From contig CALSFV010000020.1 in assembly GCA_943737045.1 (NCBI GenBank), positions 248,001 to 312,000 on the forward strand: a stretch of DNA of 64,000 bases, read 5' to 3'. Below, piece after piece: positions 50,891 through 64,000 of the stretch (position 1 is its first letter; each line of letters starts with the position of its first letter). This DNA comes from Parapristionchus giblindavisi (taxonomy: Eukaryota; Nematoda; Chromadorea; Rhabditida; Diplogasteridae). The notes under the pieces were generated by a model that had not been told where the DNA came from, searched no databases, and was given only the letters and a program-made list of their open reading frames with translations. The translations under genes were made by a program, and so were the position numbers.

Positions 50891-52950
50891 CCGATATCGA
50901 ATAAAGATGTTTACGTGTTGTTGTGATTTTAATCTTAAATCTTCTCTCAGTACTGTATCCTATTATGATACTGTATTTGTGATGAAGACGAAAATAATGG
51001 ATTTAATTATATATCTATTGTTTCAGACCGATTCTTTCCAGAAGTATGAGGCCTTCACGCATCATATTGATTGGTCTACAGCGATGTAAACTCCACAAGG
51101 TAATACAGTGAATTATTGATTGACCGATACCGAATAAATATGTTTATGTGTTGTTGTGATTGTATTCTTTGATCTTCTCTCAGTACTGTATCGTATTATG
51201 ATACTGTATTTGTGATGAAGACGAAAATAATGGATTTAATTATATATCTATTGTTTCAGACCGAGTCTTTCGAGAAGTATGAGGCCTTCACGCATCATAT
51301 TGATTGGTCTACAGCGATGTAAACTCCACAAGGTAATACAGTGAATTATTGATTGACCGATACCGAATAAATATGTTTATGTGTTGTTGTGATTGTATTC
51401 TTTGATCTTCTCTCAGTACTGTATCGTATTATGATACTGTATTTGTGATGAAGACGAAAATAATGGATTTAATTATATATCTATTGTTTCAGACCGATTC
51501 TTTCCAGAAGTATGAGGCCTTCACGCATCATATTGATTGGTCTACAGCGATGTAAACTAGGTAATACAGTGAATTATTGCGATGTAAACTCCACAAGGTA
51601 ATGCAGTGAATTATTGATTGACCGATATCGAATAAAGATGTTTACGTGTTGTTGTGATTTTAATCTTAAATCTTCTCTCAGTACTGTATCCTATTATGAT
51701 ACTGTATTTGTGATGAAGACGAAAATAATGGATTTAATTATATATCTATTGTTTCAGACCGATTCTTTCCAGAAGTATGAGGCCTTCACGCATCATATTG
51801 ATTGGTCTACAGCGATGTAAACTCCACAAGGTAATACAGTGAATTATTGATTGATTGATCATATTGATTGGTCTACAGCGATGTAAACTCCACAAGGTAA
51901 TACAGTGAATTATTGATTGACCGATATCGAATAAAGATGTTTACGTGTTGTTGTGATTTTAATCTTAAATCTTCTCTCAGTACTGTATCCTATTATGATA
52001 CTGTATTTGTGATGAAGACGAAAATAATGGATTTAATTATATATCTATTGTTTCAGACCGATTCTTTCCAGAAGTATGAGGCCTTCACGCATCATATTGA
52101 TTGGTCTACAGCGATGTAAACTCCACAAGGTAATACAGTGAATTATTGATTGACCGATACCGAATAAATATGTTTATGTGTTGTTGTGATTGTATTCTTT
52201 GATCTTCTCTCAGTACTGTATCGTATTATGATACTGTATTTGTGATGAAGACGAAAATAATGGATTTAATTATATATCTATTGTTTCAGACCGAGTCTTT
52301 CGAGAAGTATGAGGCCTTCACGCATCATATTGATTGGTCTACAGCGATGTAAACTCCACAAGGTAATACAGTGAATTATTGATTGACCGATACCGAATAA
52401 ATATGTTTATGTGTTGTTGTGATTGTATTCTTTGATCTTCTCTCAGTACTGTATCGTATTATGATACTGTATTTGTGATGAAGACGAAAATAATGGATTT
52501 AATTATATATCTATTGTTTCAGACCGATTCTTTCCAGAAGTATGAGGCCTTCACGCATCATATTGATTGGTCTACAGCGATGTAAACTAGGTAATACAGT
52601 GAATTATTGCGATGTAAACTCCACAAGGTAATGCAGTGAATTATTGATTGACCGATATCGAATAAAGATGTTTACGTGTTGTTGTGATTTTAATCTTAAA
52701 TCTTCTCTCAGTACTGTATCCTATTATGATACTGTATTTGTGATGAAGACGAAAATAATGGATTTAATTATATATCTATTGTTTCAGACCGATTCTTTCC
52801 AGAAGTATGAGGCCTTCACGCATCATATTGATTGGTCTACAGCGATGTAAACTCCACAAGGTAATACAGTGAATTATTGATTGATTGATCATATTGATTG
52901 GTCTACAGCGATGTAAACTCCACAAGGTAATACAGTGAATTATTGATTGA
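50891..52950 (+). repeat. Tandem duplication of a 1030-bp unit
   Basis: The unit C2, A, A+32, C2 and 66-bp monomer occupies 50891-51920 and again 51921-52950. C2 monomers follow the 66-bp unit directly at 51921 and 52951, an arrangement seen only here. The two copies look identical, so this duplication is probably among the youngest in the window. Confidence 0.9.
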
Positions 52951-55900
52951 CCGATATCGAATAAAGATGTTTACGTGTTGTTGTGATTTTAATCTTAAAT
53001 CTTCTCTCAGTACTGTATCCTATTATGATACTGTATTTGTGATGAAGACGAAAATAATGGATTTAATTATATATCTATTGTTTCAGACCGATTCTTTCCA
53101 GAAGTATGAGGCCTTCACGCATCATATTGATTGGTCTACAGCGATGTAAACTCCACAAGGTAATACAGTGAATTATTGATTGACCGATACCGAATAAATA
53201 TGTTTATGTGTTGTTGTGATTGTATTCTTTGATCATCTCTCAGTACTGTATCGTATTATGATACTGTATTTGTGATGAAGACGAAAATAATGGATTTAAT
53301 TATATATCTATTGTTTCAGACCGAGTCTTTCGAGAAGTATGAGGCCTTCACGCATCATATTGATTGGTCTACAGCGATGTAAACTAGGTAATACAGTGAA
53401 TTATTGCGATGTAAACTCCACAAGGTAATGCAGTGAATTATTGATTGACCGATATCGAATAAAGATGTTTACGTGTTGTTGTGATTTTAATCTTAAATCT
53501 TCTCTCAGTACTGTATCCTATTATGATACTGTATTTGTGATGAAGACGAAAATAATGGATTTAATTATATATCTATTGTTTCAGACCGATTCTTTCCAGA
53601 AGTATGAGGCCTTCACGCATCATATTGATTGGTCTACAGCGATGTAAACTCCACAAGGTAATACAGTGAATTATTGATTGACCGATACCGAATAAATATG
53701 TTTATGTGTTGTTGTGATTGTATTCTTTGATCTTCTCTCAGTACTGTATCGTATTATGATACTGTATTTGTGATGAAGACGAAAATAATGGATTTAATTA
53801 TATATCTATTGTTTCAGACCGAGTCTTTCGAGAAGTATGAGGCCTTCACGCATCATATTGATTGGTCTACAGCGATGTAAACTCCACAAGGTAATACAGT
53901 GAATTATTGATTGACCGATACCGAATAAATATGTTTATGTGTTGTTGTGATTGTATTCTTTGATCTTCTCTCAGTACTGTATCGTATTATGATACTGTAT
54001 TTGTGATGAAGACGAAAATAATGGATTTAATTATTTATCTATTGTTTCAGACCGAGTCTTACGAGAAGTATGAGGCCTTCGCTCCTCATATTGATTGGTC
54101 TACAGCGATGTAAACTCCACAAGGTAATACAGTGAATTATTGATTGACCGATATCGAATAAAGATGTTTACCTGTTGTTGTGATTTTAATCTTTGATCTT
54201 TTCTCAGTACTGTATCGTATTATGATACTGTATTTGTGATGAAGACGAAAATAATGGATTTAATTATATATCTATTGTTTCAGACCGATTCTTTCCAGAA
54301 GTATGAGGCCTTCACGCATCATATTGATTGGTCTACAGCGATGTAAACTAGGTAATACAGTGAATTATTGCGATGTAAACTCCACAAGGTAATGCAGTGA
54401 ATTATTGATTGACCGATATCGAATAAAGATGTTTACGTGTTGTTGTGATTTTAATCTTAAATCTTCTCTCAGTACTGTATCCTATTATGATACTGTATTT
54501 GTGATGAAGACGAAAATAATGGATTTAATTATATATCTATTGTTTCAGACCGATTCTTTCCAGAAGTATGAGGCCTTCACGCATCATATTGATTGGTCTA
54601 CAGCGATGTAAACTCCACAAGGTAATACAGTGAATTATTGATTGACCGATACCGAATAAATATGTTTATGTGTTGTTGTGATTGTATTCTTTGATCTTCT
54701 CTCAGTACTGTATCGTATTATGATACTGTATTTGTGATGAAGACGAAAATAATGGATTTAATTATATATCTATTGTTTCAGACCGAGTCTTTCGAGAAGT
54801 ATGAGGCCTTCACGCATCATATTGATTGGTCTACAGCGATGTAAACTCCACAAGGTAATACAGTGAATTATTGATTGACCGATACCGAATAAATATGTTT
54901 ATGTGTTGTTGTGATTGTATTCTTTGATCTTCTCTCAGTACTGTATCGTATTATGATACTGTATTTGTGATGAAGACGAAAATAATGGATTTAATTATAT
55001 ATCTATTGTTTCAGACCGATTCTTTCCAGAAGTATGAGGCCTTCACGCATCATATTGATTGGTCTACAGCGATGTAAACTAGGTAATACAGTGAATTATT
55101 GCGATGTAAACTCCACAAGGTAATGCAGTGAATTATTGATTGACCGATATCGAATAAAGATGTTTACGTGTTGTTGTGATTTTAATCTTAAATCTTCTCT
55201 CAGTACTGTATCCTATTATGATACTGTATTTGTGATGAAGACGAAAATAATGGATTTAATTATATATCTATTGTTTCAGACCGATTCTTTCCAGAAGTAT
55301 GAGGCCTTCACGCATCATATTGATTGGTCTACAGCGATGTAAACTCCACAAGGTAATACAGTGAATTATTGATTGATTGATCATATTGATTGGTCTACAG
55401 CGATGTAAACTCCACAAGGTAATACAGTGAATTATTGATTGACCGATACCGAATAAATATGTTTATGTGTTGTTGTGATTGTATTCTTTGATCTTCTCTC
55501 AGTACTGTATCGTATTATGATACTGTATTTGTGATGAAGACGAAAATAATGGATTTAATTATATATCTATTGTTTCAGACCGAGTCTTTCGAGAAGTATG
55601 AGACCTTCGCTCCTCATATTGATTGGTCTACAGCGATGTAAACTAGGTAATACAGTGAATTATTGCGATGTAAACTCCACAAGGTAATGCAGTGAATTAT
55701 TGATTGACCGATATCGAATAAAAATGTTTACGTGTTGTTGTGATTTTAATCTTAAATCTTCTCTCAGTACTGTATCGTATTATGATACTGTATTTGTGAT
55801 GAAGACGAAAATAATGGATTTAATTATATATCTATTGTTTCAGACCGATTCTTTCCAGAAGTATGAGGCCTTCACGCATCATATTGATTGGTCTACAGCG

Positions 55901-58900
55901 ATGTAAACTCCACAAGGTAATACAGTGAATTATTGATTGACCGATACCGAATAAATATGTTTATGTGTTGTTGTGATTGTATTCTTTGATCTTCTCTCAG
56001 TACTGTATCGTATTATGATACTGTATATGTGATGAAGACGAAAATAATGGATTTAATTATATATCTATTGTTTCAGACCGATTCTTTCCAGAAGGATGAG
56101 GCCTTCACGCATCATATTGATTGGTCTACAGCGATATAAACTCCACAAGGTAATACAGTGAATTATTGATTGACCGATACCGAATAAATATGTTTATGTG
56201 TTGTTGTGATTGTATTCTTTGATCTTCTCTCAGTACTGTATCGTATTATGATACTGTATTTGTGATGAAGACGAAAATAATGGATTTAATTATTTATCTA
56301 TTGTTTCAGACCGAGTCTTTCGAGAAGTATGAGGCCTTCGCTCCTCATATTGATTGGTCTACAGCGATGTAAACTCCACAAGGTAATACAGTGAATTATT
56401 GATTGACCGATATCGAATAAAGATGTTTACCTGTTGTTGTGATTTTAATCTTTGATCTTTTCTCAGTACTGTATCGTATTATGATACTGTATTTGTGATG
56501 AAGACGAAAATAATGGATTTAATTATATATCTATTGTTTCAGACCGATTCTTTCCAGAAGTATGAGGCCTTCACGCATCATATTGATTGGTCTACAGCGA
56601 TGTAAACTAGGTAATACAGTGAATTATTGCGATGTAAACTCCACAAGGTAATGCAGTGAATTATTGATTGACCGATATCGAATAAAGATGTTTACGTGTT
56701 GTTGTGATTTTAATCTTAAATCTTCTCTCAGTACTGTATCCTATTATGATACTGTATTTGTGATGAAGACGAAAATAATGGATTTAATTATATATCTATT
56801 GTTTCAGACCGATTCTTTCCAGAAGTATGAGGCCTTCACGCATCATATTGATTGGTCTACAGCGATGTAAACTCCACAAGGTAATACAGTGAATTATTGA
56901 TTGATTGATCATATTGATTGGTCTACAGCGATGTAAACTCCACAAGGTAATACAGTGAATTATTGATTGACCGATACCGAATAAATATGTTTATGTGTTG
57001 TTGTGATTGTATTCTTTGATCTTCTCTCAGTACTGTATCGTATTATGATACTGTATTTGTGATGAAGACGAAAATAATGGATTTAATTATTTATCTATTG
57101 TTTCAGACCGAGTCTTTCGAGAAGTATGAGGCCTTCGCTCCTCATATTGATTGGTCTACAGCGATGTAAACTCCACAAGGTAATACAGTGAATTATTGAT
57201 TGACCGATATCGAATAAAGATGTTTACCTGTTGTTGTGATTTTAATCTTTGATCTTTTCTCAGTACTGTATCGTATTATGATACTGTATTTGTGATGAAG
57301 ACGAAAATAATGGATTTAATTATATATCTATTGTTTCAGACCGATTCTTTCCAGAAGTATGAGGCCTTCACGCATCATATTGATTGGTCTACAGCGATGT
57401 AAACTAGGTAATACAGTGAATTATTGCGATGTAAACTCCACAAGGTAATACAGTGAATTATTGATTGACCGATACCGAATAAATATGTTTGTGTGTTGTT
57501 GTGATTGTATTCTTTGATCTTCTCTCAGTACTGTATCGTATTATGATACTGTATTTGTGATGAAGACGAAAATAATGGATTTAATTATTTATCTATTGTT
57601 TCAGACCGAGTCTTTCGAGAAGTATGAGGCCTTCGCTCCTCATATTGATTGGTCTACAGCGATGTAAACTCCACAAGGTAATACAGTGAATTATTGATTG
57701 ACCGATATCGAATAAAGATGTTTACCTGTTGTTGTGATTTTAATCTTTGATCTTTTCTCAGTACTGTATCGTATTATGATACTGTATTTGTGATGAAGAC
57801 GAAAATAATGGATTTAATTATATATCTATTGTTTCAGACCGATTCTTTCCAGAAGTATGAGGCCTTCACGCATCATATTGATTGGTCTACAGCGATGTAA
57901 ACTAGGTAATACAGTGAATTATTGCGATGTAAACTCCACAAGGTAATGCAGTGAATTATTGATTGACCGATATCGAATAAAGATGTTTACGTGTTGTTGT
58001 GATTTTAATCTTAAATCTTCTCTCAGTACTGTATCCTATTATGATACTGTATTTGTGATGAAGACGAAAATAATGGATTTAATTATATATCTATTGTTTC
58101 AGACCGATTCTTTCCAGAAGTATGAGGCCTTCACGCATCATATTGATTGGTCTACAGCGATGTAAACTAGGTAATACAGTGAATTATTGCGATGTAAACT
58201 CCACAAGGTAATGCAGTGAATTATTGATTGACCGATATCGAATAAAGATGTTTACGTGTTGTTGTGATTTTAATCTTAAATCTTCTCTCAGTACTGTATC
58301 CTATTATGATACTGTATTTGTGATGAAGACGAAAATAATGGATTTAATTATATATCTATTGTTTCAGACCGATTCTTTCCAGAAGTATGAGGCCTTCACG
58401 CATCATATTGATTGGTCTACAGCGATGTAAACTCCACAAGGTAATACAGTGAATTATTGATTGACCGATACCGAATAAATATGTTTATGTGTTGTTGTGA
58501 TTGTATTCTTTGATCTTCTCTCAGTACTGTATCGTATTATGATACTGTATTTGTGATGAAGACGAAAATAATGGATTTAATTATATATCTATTGTTTCAG
58601 ACCGAGTCTTTCGAGAAGTATGAGGCCTTCACGCATCATATTGATTGGTCTACAGCGATGTAAACTCCACAAGGTAATACAGTGAATTATTGATTGACCG
58701 ATACCGAATAAATATGTTTATGTGTTGTTGTGATTGTATTCTTTGATCTTCTCTCAGTACTGTATCGTATTATGATACTGTATTTGTGATGAAGACGAAA
58801 ATAATGGATTTAATTATTTATCTATTGTTTCAGACCGAGTCTTACGAGAAGTATGAGGCCTTCGCTCCTCATATTGATTGGTCTACAGCGATGTAAACTC

Positions 58901-60956
58901 CACAAGGTAATACAGTGAATTATTGATTGACCGATATCGAATAAAGATGTTTACCTGTTGTTGTGATTTTAATCTTTGATCTTTTCTCAGTACTGTATCG
59001 TATTATGATACTGTATTTGTGATGAAGACGAAAATAATGGATTTAATTATATATCTATTGTTTCAGACCGATTCTTTCCAGTAGTATGAGGCCTTCACGC
59101 ATCATATTGATTGGTCTACAGCGATGTAAACTAGGTAATACAGTGAATTATTGCGATGTAAACTCCACAAGGTAATGCAGTGAATTATTGATTGACCGAT
59201 ATCGAATAAAGATGTTTACGTGTTGTTGTGATTTTAATCTTAAATCTTCTCTCAGTACTGTATCCTATTATGATACTGTATTTGTGATGAAGACGAAAAT
59301 AATGGATTTAATTATATATCTATTGTTTCAGACCGATTCTTTCCAGAAGTATGAGGCCTTCACGCATCATATTGATTGGTCTACAGCGATGTAAACTCCA
59401 CAAGGTAATACAGTGAATTATTGATTGACCGATACCGAATAAATATGTTTATGTGTTGTTGTGATTGTATTCTTTGATCATCTCTCAGTACTGTATCGTA
59501 TTATGATACTGTATTTGTGATGAAGACGAAAATAATGGATTTAATTATATATCTATTGTTTCAGACCGAGTCTTTCGAGAAGTATGAGGCCTTCACGCAT
59601 CATATTGATTGGTCTACAGCGATGTAAACTCCACAAGGTAATACAGTGAATTATTGATTGACCGATACCGAATAAATATGTTTATGTGTTGTTGTGATTG
59701 TATTCTTTGATCTTCTCTCAGTACTGTATCGTATTATGATACTATATTTGTGATGAAGACGAAAATAATGGATTTAATTATATATCTATTGTTTCAGACC
59801 GATTCTTTCCAGAAGTATGAGGCCTTCACGCATCATATTGATTGGTCTACAGCGATGTAAACTAGGTAATACAGTGAATTATTGCGATGTAAACTCCACA
59901 AGGTAATGCAGTGAATTATTGATTGACCGATATCGAATAAAGATGTTTACGTGTTGTTGTGATTTTAATCTTAAATCTTCTCTCAGTACTGTATCCTATT
60001 ATGATACTGTATTTGTGATGAAGACGAAAATAATGGATTTAATTATATATCTATTGTTTCAGACCGATTCTTTCCAGAAGTATGAGGCCTTCACGCATCA
60101 TATTGATTGGTCTACAGCGATGTAAACTCCACAAGGTAATACAGTGAATTATTGATTGACCGATACCGAATAAATATGTTTATGTGTTGTTGTGATTGTA
60201 TTCTTTGATCTTCTCTCAGTACTGTATCGTATTATGATACTGTATTTGTGATGAAGACGAAAATAATGGATTTAATTATATATCTATTGTTTCAGACCGA
60301 GTCTTTCGAGAAGTATGAGGCCTTCGCTCCTCATATTGATTGGTCTACAGCGATGTAAACTCCACAAGGTAATACAATGAATTATTGATTGACCAATATC
60401 GAATAAAGATGTTTACCTGTTGTTGTGATTTTAATCTTTGATCTTCTCTCAGTACTGTATCGTATTATGATACTGTATTTGTGATGAAGACGAAAATAAT
60501 GGATTTAATTATATATCTATTGTTTCAGGCCGATTCTTTCCAGAAGTATGAGGCCTTCACGCATCATATTGATTGGTCTACAGCGATGTAAACTAGGTAA
60601 TACAGTGAATTATTGCGATGTAAACTCCACAACGTAATGCAGTGAATTATTGATTGACCGATATCGAATAAAGATGTTTACGTGTTGTTGTGATTTTAAT
60701 CTTAAATCTTCTCTCAGTACTGTATCGTATTATGATACTGTATTTGTGATGAAGACGAAAATAATGGATTTAATTATATATCTATTGTTTCAGACCGATT
60801 CTTTCCAGAAGTATGAGGCCTTCACGCATCATATTGATTGGTCTACAGCGATGTAAACTCCACAAGGTAATACAGTGAATTATTGATTGATTGATCATAT
60901 TGATTGGTCTACAGCGATGTAAACTCCACAAGGTAATACAGTGAATTATTGATTGA
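52951..60956 (+). repeat. Patchwork of 731-, 964-, 564- and 498-bp units
   Basis: C2(gtatcctat) units stand at 52951, 53449, 54413, 55144, 56672, 57967, 58232, 59196 and 59927. 66-bp units lie at 55377, 56905 and 60891. The pair A(tatttat) B+32 is duplicated at 56971 and 57469 (498 bp). Private changes include gatcatctc at 53184 and 59429 (shared), gcgatataaac (55941), tttgtgtg (57469), ccagtagtatg giving TAG (58931), gatactata (59662) and gtaatacaatg (60160). The last trimer switches to B' and C2(gtatcgtat). Confidence 0.85.
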
Positions 60957-63900
60957 CCGATACCGAATAAATATGTTTATGTGTTGTTGTGATTGTATTC
61001 TTTGATCTTCTCTCAGTACTGTATCGTATTATGATACTGTATTTGTGATGAAGACGAAAATAATGGATTTAATTATATTTCTATTGTTTCAGACCGAGTC
61101 TTTCGAGAAGTATGAGACCTTCGCTCCTCATATTGATTGGTCTACAGCGATGTAAACTAGGTAATACAGTGAATTATTGCGATGTAAACTCCACAAGGTA
61201 ATGCAGTGAATTATTGATTGACCGATATCGAATAAAAATGTTTACGTGTTGTTGTGATTTTAATCTTAAATCTTCTCTCAGTACTGTATCGTATTATGAT
61301 ACTGTATTTGTGATGAAGACGAAAATTATGGATTTAATTATATATCTATTGTTTCAGACCGATTCTTTCCAGAAGTATGAGGCCTTCACGCATCATATTG
61401 ATTGGTCTACAGCGATGTAAACTCCACAAGGTAATACAGTGAATTATTGATTGACCGATACCGAATAAATATGTTTATGTGTTGTTGTGATTGTATTCTT
61501 TGATCTTCTCTCAGTACTGTATCGTATTATGATACTGTATTTGTGATGAAGACGAAAATAATGGATTTAATTATATATCCATTGTTTCAGACCGAGTCTT
61601 TCGAGAAGTATGAGGCCTTCGCTCCTCATATTGATTGGTCTACAGCGATGTAAACTCCACAAGGTAATACAGTGAATTATTGATTGACCGATATCGAATA
61701 AAGATGTTTACCTGTTGTTGTGATTTTAATCTTTGATCTTCTCTCAGTACTGTATCGTATTATGATACTGTATTTGTGATGAAGACGAAAATAATGGATT
61801 TAATTATATATCTATTGTTTCAGACCGATTCTTTCCAGAAGTATGAGGCCTTCACGCATCATATTGATTGGTCTACAGCGATGTAAACTAGGTAATACAG
61901 TGAATTATTGCGATGTAAACTCCACAAGGTAATGCAGTGAATTAGTGATTGACCGATATCGAATAAAAATGTTTACGTGTTGTTGTGATTTTAATCTTAA
62001 ATCTTCTCTCAGTACTGTATCGTATTATGATACTGTATTTGTGATGAAGTCGAAAATTATGGATTTAATTATATATCTATTGTTTCAGACCGATTCTTTC
62101 CAGAAGTATGAGGCATTCACGCATCATATTGATTGGTCTACAGCGATGTAAACTCCACAAGGTAATACAGTGAATTATTGATTGACCGATACCGAATAAA
62201 TATGTTTATGTGTTGTTGTGATTGTATTCTTTGATCTTCTCTCAGTACTGTATCGTATTATGATACTGTATTTGTGATGAAGACGAAAATAATGGATTTA
62301 ATTATATATCTATTGTTTCAGACCGAGTCTTTCGAGAAGTATGAGGCCTTCGCTCCTCATATTGATTGGTCTACAGCGATGTAAACTCCACAAGGTAATA
62401 CAGTGAATTATTGATTGACCGATACCGAATAAATATGTTTATGTGTTGTTGTGATTGTATTCTTTGATCTTCTCTCAGTACTGTATCGTATTATGATACT
62501 GTATTTGTGATGAAGACGAAAATAATGGATTTAATTATTTATCTATTGTTTCAGACCGAGTCTTTCGAGAAGTATGAGGCCTTCGCTCCTCATATTGATT
62601 GGTCTACAGCGATGTAAACTCCACAAGGTAATACAGTGAATTATTGATTGACCGATATCGAATAAAGATGTTTACCTGTTGTTGTGATTTTAATCTTTGA
62701 TCTTTTCTCAGTACTGTATCGTATTATGATACTGTATTTGTGATGAAGACGAAAATAATGGATTTAATTATATATCTATTGTTTCAGACCGATTCTTTCC
62801 AGAAGTATGAGGCCTTCACGCATCATATTGATTGGTCTACAGCGATGTAAACTCCACAAAGTAATACAGTGAATTATTGATTGACCGATATCGAATAAAG
62901 ATGTTTACGTGTTGTTGTGATTTTAATCTTTGATCTTTTCTCAGTACTGTATCGTATTATGATACTGTATTTGTGATGAAGACGAAAATAATGAATTTAA
63001 TTATATATCTATTGTTTCAGACCGATTCTTTCCAGAAGTATGAGGCCTTCACGCATCATATTGATTGGTCTACAGCGATGTAAACTCCAGTGAATTATTG
63101 ATTGACCGATACCGAATAAATATGTTTATGTGTTGATGTGATTGTATTCTTTGATCTTCTCTCAGTACTGTATCGTATTATGATACTGTATTTGTGATGA
63201 AGACGAAAATAATGGATTTAATTATATATCTATTGTTTCAGACCGATTCTTTCCAGAAGTATGAGGCCTTCACGCATCATATTGATTGGTCTACAGCGAT
63301 GTAAACTAGGTAATACAGTGAATTATTGCGATGTAAACTCCACAAGGTAATGCAGTGAATTAGTGATTGACCGATATCGAATAAAAATGTTTACGTGTTG
63401 TTGTGATTTTAATCTTAAATCTTCTCTCAGTACTGTATCGTATTATGATACTGTATTTGTGATGAAGTCGAAAATTATGGATTTAATTATATATCTATTG
63501 TTTCAGACCGATTCTTTCCAGAAGTATGAGGCATTCACGCATCATATTGATTGGTCTACAGCGATGTAAACTCCACAAGGTAATACAGTGAATTATTGAT
63601 TGACCGATACCGAATAAATATGTTTATGTGTTGTTGTGATTGTATTCTTTGATCTTCTCTCAGTACTGTATCGTATTATGATACTGTATTTGTGATGAAG
63701 TCGAAAATTATGGATTTAATTATATATCTATTGTTTCAGACCGATTCTTTCCAGAAGTATGAGGCATTCACGCATCATATTGATTGGTCTACAGCGATGT
63801 AAACTCCACAAGGTAATACAGTGAATTATTGATTGACCGATACCGAATAAATATGTTTATGTGTTGTTGTGATTGTATTCTTTGATCTTCTCTCAGTACT

Positions 63901-64000
63901 GTATCGTATTATGATACTGTATTTGTGATGAAGACGAAAATAATGGATTTAATTATATATCTATTGTTTCAGACCGAGTCTTTCGAGAAGTATGAGGCCT
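60957..64000 (+). repeat. Right-end block with left-domain markers
   Basis: After A(gagacc)+32 (with tatatttctattg) and C, monomer 61455 has tatatccattg with an E half and is followed by B+32 and C(gcattc), matching the order common before base 14500. Monomer 62885 has aatgaattt and ends with the 12-bp deletion (actccagtgaatt, at 63089/63090). C units 61953 and 63371 and the A-left monomer 63604 share gatgaagtcgaaaattatgg. The spacer gaattagtg precedes both C units. Monomer 63106 has gttgatgtg. The last unit (63837-64000) is cut by the window edge. Confidence 0.86.

Larger units (their letters stand above)
1..64000 (+). repeat. 233-bp satellite array filling the window
   Basis: Every base belongs to a head-to-tail tandem repeat with a 233-bp period, all in one orientation. 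For example, the phrase gtatgaggcc recurs at 1, 234 and 467. With monomers starting at ccgata/ccaata, first at 81, there are 260 full units, 15 units of 66 bp, 68 insertions of 32 bp, and single events of +21 (monomer 13787), +1 (45344) and -12 (62885). An 80-base partial leads in and a 164-base partial (63837-64000) closes, and the sum is exactly 64000. The first period has 77 G+C of 233 (33%). No unique sequence interrupts the array, and both edges lie inside monomers, so the true array is longer. Size and layered periodicity are typical of eukaryotic heterochromatic satellites. The host is not identifiable from this sequence. Confidence 0.98.

Noticed and set aside
1..64000. CRISPR array
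   Set aside because: The repeats are direct and regular, but there are no unique spacers. The entire 233-bp unit is repeated, and no cas-like genes are present.
1..64000. Bacterial or phage region
   Set aside because: There are no ribosome-binding-site and gene pairs, no operons and no ordinary-length frames on either strand. A 64-kb single-monomer array with higher-order units is a eukaryotic pattern.
1..64000. Transposon or LTR array, or rolling-circle element
   Set aside because: No terminal inverted repeats, target-site duplications, reverse transcriptase, Rep/helicase or transposase sequence is visible. The unit is too short and carries only the gene-end-like features.

Overview
The whole 64 kb window is one uninterrupted head-to-tail satellite array. 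The unit is 233 bp, all copies lie in the same orientation, and the array runs off both ends. I see no ordinary gene, RNA gene, transposon, CRISPR array or single-copy stretch. A block this long of one AT-rich monomer (33% GC in the first period), with layered higher-order repeats, points to a eukaryotic heterochromatic satellite. I cannot name the species. Starting each monomer at its ccgata/ccaata block, first at base 81, I count 260 full monomers and 15 truncated 66-bp monomers. Of the full monomers, 68 carry an extra 32 bp, one has +21 bp, one has +1 bp and one has -12 bp. With the partial units at both ends, these lengths add up exactly to 64000 bases.

The monomer looks like the 3' end of a split gene. 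In order (positions within a monomer) it has an AATAAA hexamer (10-15), a GT-rich tract (18-36), a pyrimidine-rich CAG (51-60), a short dyad (65-81), an acceptor-like ttgtttcag (128-136), a 20-codon open block ending in TAA (137-199), and about 34 bases that run into the next unit's AATAAA. The open block is about 44% GC and the rest about 29%. My reading is that the satellite grew from a terminal coding exon plus 3' UTR and poly(A) signal. That is inference; I do not recognise the encoded peptide end (KYEAFAPHIDWSTAM or KYEAFTHHIDWSTAM).

Three monomer families alternate. A has ataccgaataaatatg with tgtattctttgat. B has atatcgaataaagatgtttacc with ttttaatctttgat. C has ttttaatcttaaat, which removes a TGA stop and opens a 60-codon ATG frame (68 codons from TTG). 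There are 66 C monomers, and 60 of them directly follow a monomer with the 32-bp insertion. Spacings between C monomers are sums of the unit lengths: 265, 299, 564, 731, 964, 1430 bp and so on.

Layout: 1-13087 is a left domain rich in A monomers, with C units usually 1-3.5 kb apart. 13088-18097 is a transition zone ending in a 1430-bp tandem duplication. 18098-33417 mixes 731-, 964- and 3191-bp higher-order units and is where the 66-bp units first appear. 33418-37538 holds nearly three copies of a 1462-bp unit. 37539-60956 is a patchwork that includes 763-, 1030- and 1793-bp tandem duplications. 60957-64000 regains sequence markers typical of the left domain. The pattern fits repeated unequal exchange and conversion of a few monomer types.
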